DNA from: Zoogloeaceae bacterium
GTDB taxonomy: Bacteria > Pseudomonadota > Gammaproteobacteria > Burkholderiales > Rhodocyclaceae
Direction: 5' to 3'
Length of the DNA stretch: 64,000 bases
NCBI GenBank assembly: GCA_024235635.1
Contig: JACKMA010000005.1
Coordinates: 62,001-126,000, forward strand
Every line of letters begins with the position of its first letter. The stretch's first letter is position 1. The position numbers and the translations under genes were made by a program. The notes under the pieces were generated by a model. That model saw nothing but the letters and a program-made list of their open reading frames with translations, had not been told where the DNA came from and ran no database searches. Shown here piece after piece: positions 61,719-64,000 of this stretch.

Positions 61719-62556
61719 GCAGCAGCTGGTAGACCGGGCGCAGGCGGGCGAATTCGCTGGCGATGCCGGCCAGTGCGACCTCGCCGAGGCCGATCAGGTC
61801 GAGGGCGGCCACCGGCGGCGCCGGCGGGGCGCCGGGGAAGCCGGCGACCGAGGCCGCGACCTGCAGGATCGCCGCTTCGAGGTGATACGGCACCACCGAG
61901 GTCGGTGCCTCGCGGCCGGCCAGTGCGCGCTGGATCGGCGCCGGCAGCTGCCATTGGCGCAGCAGCGCCGCACTGACCGCGATGTGATCGGTGCCCATCG
62001 CCGCCCGCTGCAGCGCGACGAGGTCGTTGCCGTGGTCCGCCAGGGTACCGGCGACGCCGCTGGCGGCGCGCGGATTGGCGTGCCACAGCAGGGCCAGGCC
62101 GAGCGGCATCAGACAGCCGGCGCACAGCAGGCGGTCGCGTTCGGGGCGTCGGCAGATCGCCGCGATCGCGCGCGCGGCCAGGCCGCAGCGCACCGACAGC
62201 GGCCAGAAGTCGCTGCGCAGCAGGCTGGTGTCGAGGCGTTCGAGGGCCTGCGGCAGCAGGCTCAGCAGCGACAGATCGACGATGCGCTGCATGCCGAACT
62301 GGTTGACCGCACGCTCGATGCTCCAGTGCTCGCCGTTGGGCGAGTGCAGCGGCCCCGACAGCAGCTTGAGCAGGCGCGAGGCCAGCGGCGGACGCAGTTC
62401 CAGTGCCCGCGACAACTGCAGCACGGTGCCGTTGGCGTCTTCGAGGATCAGCCGCAGCGCGGCGTAGTCCCGAGGCAGCGCCAATTCGGCGGAACAGCGT
62501 TCCACCAGATCGGTTGCGCGCACCTGCGCGGTTTCGGTCATGGTCGCAGCGCTCAT
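61651..62556 (-). CDS. HDOD-domain protein (second of pair)
   Basis: 301 residues. The HDOD fold lacks the HD metal site; recognisable pieces are DANGTVLQLSRALELRPPLASRLLKLL and NQFGMQRIVDLSLLSLLPQ. Such proteins act in regulation or signalling, often downstream of two-component systems. ATG overlaps the preceding HDOD gene by 4 bases (ATGA); an in-frame ATG 15 bases later is an alternative start. Its 3' end runs 68 bases into hoxW on the opposite strand. Confidence 0.85.
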   Translation of the reverse strand: MSAATMTETAQVRATDLVERCSAELALPRDYAALRLILEDANGTVLQLSRALELRPPLASRLLKLLSGPLHSPNGEHWSIERAVNQFGMQRIVDLSLLSLLPQALERLDTSLLRSDFWPLSVRCGLAARAIAAICRRPERDRLLCAGCLMPLGLALLWHANPRAASGVAGTLADHGNDLVALQRAAMGTDHIAVSAALLRQWQLPAPIQRALAGREAPTSVVPYHLEAAILQVAASVAGFPGAPPAPPVAALDLIGLGEVALAGIASEFARLRPVYQLLLSGRAALPSHATRHPTDLRSEP

Positions 62557-63404
62557 TGGGAGCGCGGGTAGAACAGTGACAGGGCCGATGCCAGATTCAG
62601 CTCCGCTTCCTCGCGGATCGTCGAGAAGTGCTCCGGCTGCAGGCCGGTGGACGGCCAGAGGTCGGGGTCGAGGTCGGCGGCGGCATCGTCCGATGCAATG
62701 TGCCCATTCTCGGCGATCACGATATGGTTGGCCAGATAAAGCATCCAGGCGTCGCGGCTGTTGGCACCGGCCAGGCCCGGCTGATGCTGGGCGCCGATGG
62801 CGACGCCGATCGCCGGTGGCAGCCCCCAGGCATCGGCCAGGCAGCCGCCGATCTCGGCATGATCGCAACCGACCACCGCACGTTCGATCGCCGGCAGGTC
62901 GCCGTCCTCCTCGGCCGCCCGGTTGGCGGCGACGATCGCCAGCTCGGGCACCGTCAGGAACATCACCATGTGGCCGAGGTTGGCCAGCAGGCCGGTGACG
63001 AAGCCGCGCTCCTGGCGCTGTCCGGAGCTGACATGGAACGCTGCCCGGCAGGCCACCGCCCGCAGCACGCTGCTGCGCCAGAACGCCTCGGGATCGACGT
63101 GGCGGGATTCGAGGCTGGTGAAGGTGCGCGTGACCAGGATCGCGACCGACAGTTCGCGCACCTGCTGCAGGCCGAGCACGGTGACCGCGCGGCTGATCGT
63201 GTCGATGCGCTGGGCGAAACCGAACAGCGCGCTGTTGGCAACCTTCAGCAGGGTCGCGGTGAGCGCGGGATCGGACGCGACCAGCTGCGACAGTCGGGTG
63301 ACCGAGGCGTCGGGCGAATCGAGTTCGGCCTGGATGCGATGGAACACCGACGGCAGCGAGGCCAGCCGGTCCATGCAATGAACGAGTTCTTGGGCGGAGT
63401 GCAT
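62553..63404 (-). CDS. HDOD-domain protein (first of pair)
   Basis: 283 residues with a clear HDOD domain: LVASDPALTATLLKVANSALFGFAQRIDTISRAVTVLG, followed by RGFVTGLLANLGHMVM and CDHAEIGGCLADAWGLP. No output domain is fused. It forms a tight pair with the next HDOD gene (4-base overlap). Neighbourhood with the hydrogenase operon is adjacency only. Confidence 0.9.
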   Translation of the reverse strand: MHSAQELVHCMDRLASLPSVFHRIQAELDSPDASVTRLSQLVASDPALTATLLKVANSALFGFAQRIDTISRAVTVLGLQQVRELSVAILVTRTFTSLESRHVDPEAFWRSSVLRAVACRAAFHVSSGQRQERGFVTGLLANLGHMVMFLTVPELAIVAANRAAEEDGDLPAIERAVVGCDHAEIGGCLADAWGLPPAIGVAIGAQHQPGLAGANSRDAWMLYLANHIVIAENGHIASDDAAADLDPDLWPSTGLQPEHFSTIREEAELNLASALSLFYPRSQ

Positions 63405-63435
63405 GCGTGCACTTTCGGCGCGGATTCGCCCGAGT

Positions 63436-64000
63436 TTAGCGCGGCTTGGTGATGACGCCGGCGTCGCCCGGGCGATTGGCCGTCGCCGCCGGCGGCATGT
63501 AGGTCAGCGGCTGGGCCGCCACCGGCTCCGGCTGGAAGGTCGGGTGGTCGATGCCGAAGCGCGTCCGCGCGCACTGTTGCAGACGCGCCAGCACGCGCGG
63601 CCAGTCGCCCATGTCGCGCAGGCTGACGTGGGCAGACAAGGCGATGCGCTGGTCGTCGAGTTCCCAGATGTGGAGGTCATGGACGCCACCGACGCCGTCG
63701 ACCGCGGCCAGTTCGCGGCCGACCTCGGGCAATGACAGAGTGCGCGGCACGCCGTTCATCAGGGTGTGCATCGCGGCGCGCAGCAGGCTTAGCGTCGATG
63801 CTGCGATCAGGCCGGCGATCAACATCGCCAGCAGCGCGTCGATCGGCATCCAGCCGGTGAGCTTGATCAGCATGCCCGAGGCCAGCGCGGCGATCGACCC
63901 GAGCAGGTCGCCGATGACGTGCAGCAGCGCGGCCCGGGTGTTGAGGTCGTGGCCGTGACCGGCGAGCATCGTCGCGACGACGATGTTGATCGCCAGGCCG
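63436..64000 (-). CDS. Cation diffusion facilitator (Zn/Co/Cd) transporter, truncated by the window edge
   Basis: The frame enters from beyond base 64000; 188 residues are visible. Membrane helices with the metal-binding HVIGDLLGS (His-x3-Asp), a histidine cluster GHGHDLNTR before it, and the C-terminal cytoplasmic domain with GVHDLHIWELDD are typical of CDF efflux proteins that export Zn2+ and similar ions in exchange for protons. The N-terminal membrane helices are outside the window. Confidence 0.92.
   Translation of the reverse strand, partial: GLAINIVVATMLAGHGHDLNTRAALLHVIGDLLGSIAALASGMLIKLTGWMPIDALLAMLIAGLIAASTLSLLRAAMHTLMNGVPRTLSLPEVGRELAAVDGVGGVHDLHIWELDDQRIALSAHVSLRDMGDWPRVLARLQQCARTRFGIDHPTFQPEPVAAQPLTYMPPAATANRPGDAGVITKPR

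Overview
The window is about 64 kb of GC-rich, gene-dense proteobacterial DNA. It most resembles a betaproteobacterium of Rhodocyclales type. That is an inference from the nuoN-to-NUDIX order, PEP-CTERM-type surface export, a HoxFUYH hydrogenase, class II ribonucleotide reductase, and the many redox and cyclic-di-GMP sensors. No rRNA or tRNA gene and no CRISPR array was seen. Both ends cut through genes: nuoN on the left and a cation-diffusion-facilitator transporter on the right.

Layout. 0-8.3 kb: end of the complex I operon (nuoN, then a strong terminator), a NUDIX hydrolase, two overlapping paralogous diguanylate cyclases with a CxxCH haem-c motif in the periplasmic sensor, a cupredoxin plus haem-binding-like pair, a sugar-nucleotide transferase and a cupin. 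8.3-15.3 kb: gamma-glutamyltranspeptidase, then a probable sigma-54 promoter and a cyclic-di-GMP-I riboswitch in front of a 1349-residue secreted glycosidase with five tandem beta-sandwich-like modules. 15.3-28.8 kb: thioredoxin-like, hemerythrin-like, DUF533 and small secreted genes; a GGDEF-hemerythrin cyclase divergent from a hybrid histidine kinase; MOSC, SulP and DMT proteins. 28.9-32.7 kb: a three-gene acyl-CoA operon (two crotonases around an NDP-forming acyl-CoA synthetase).

32.7-35.3 kb is a mobile patch: a REP-type tyrosine transposase bounded by perfect 14-bp inverted repeats, followed by an IS110-family element with a long non-coding right end. 35.3-47 kb holds many secreted proteins: a Cys-rich protein, a Rieske protein, a GH114-like lipoprotein, five tandem 497-bp repeats each carrying one small secreted Asn/Gln-rich gene with its own terminator, a ricin-type lectin and a PEP-CTERM-type protein. 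47.6-53.3 kb: a fused TRAP permease, a secreted protein, an Mrr-type restriction enzyme and a DUF433/DUF5615 toxin-antitoxin pair.

53.4-64 kb: nrdJ (B12-dependent ribonucleotide reductase), divergent from a tightly overlapped hoxFUYHW operon for an NAD-reducing [NiFe] hydrogenase. The hox operon has a sigma-54-like promoter and a perfect palindrome near the predicted transcription start. Two overlapping HDOD genes and a CDF transporter follow. Together the genes suggest a metabolically flexible, surface-associated bacterium that makes cyclic-di-GMP in response to redox or oxygen cues and uses it, with sigma-54, to control extracellular matrix functions.
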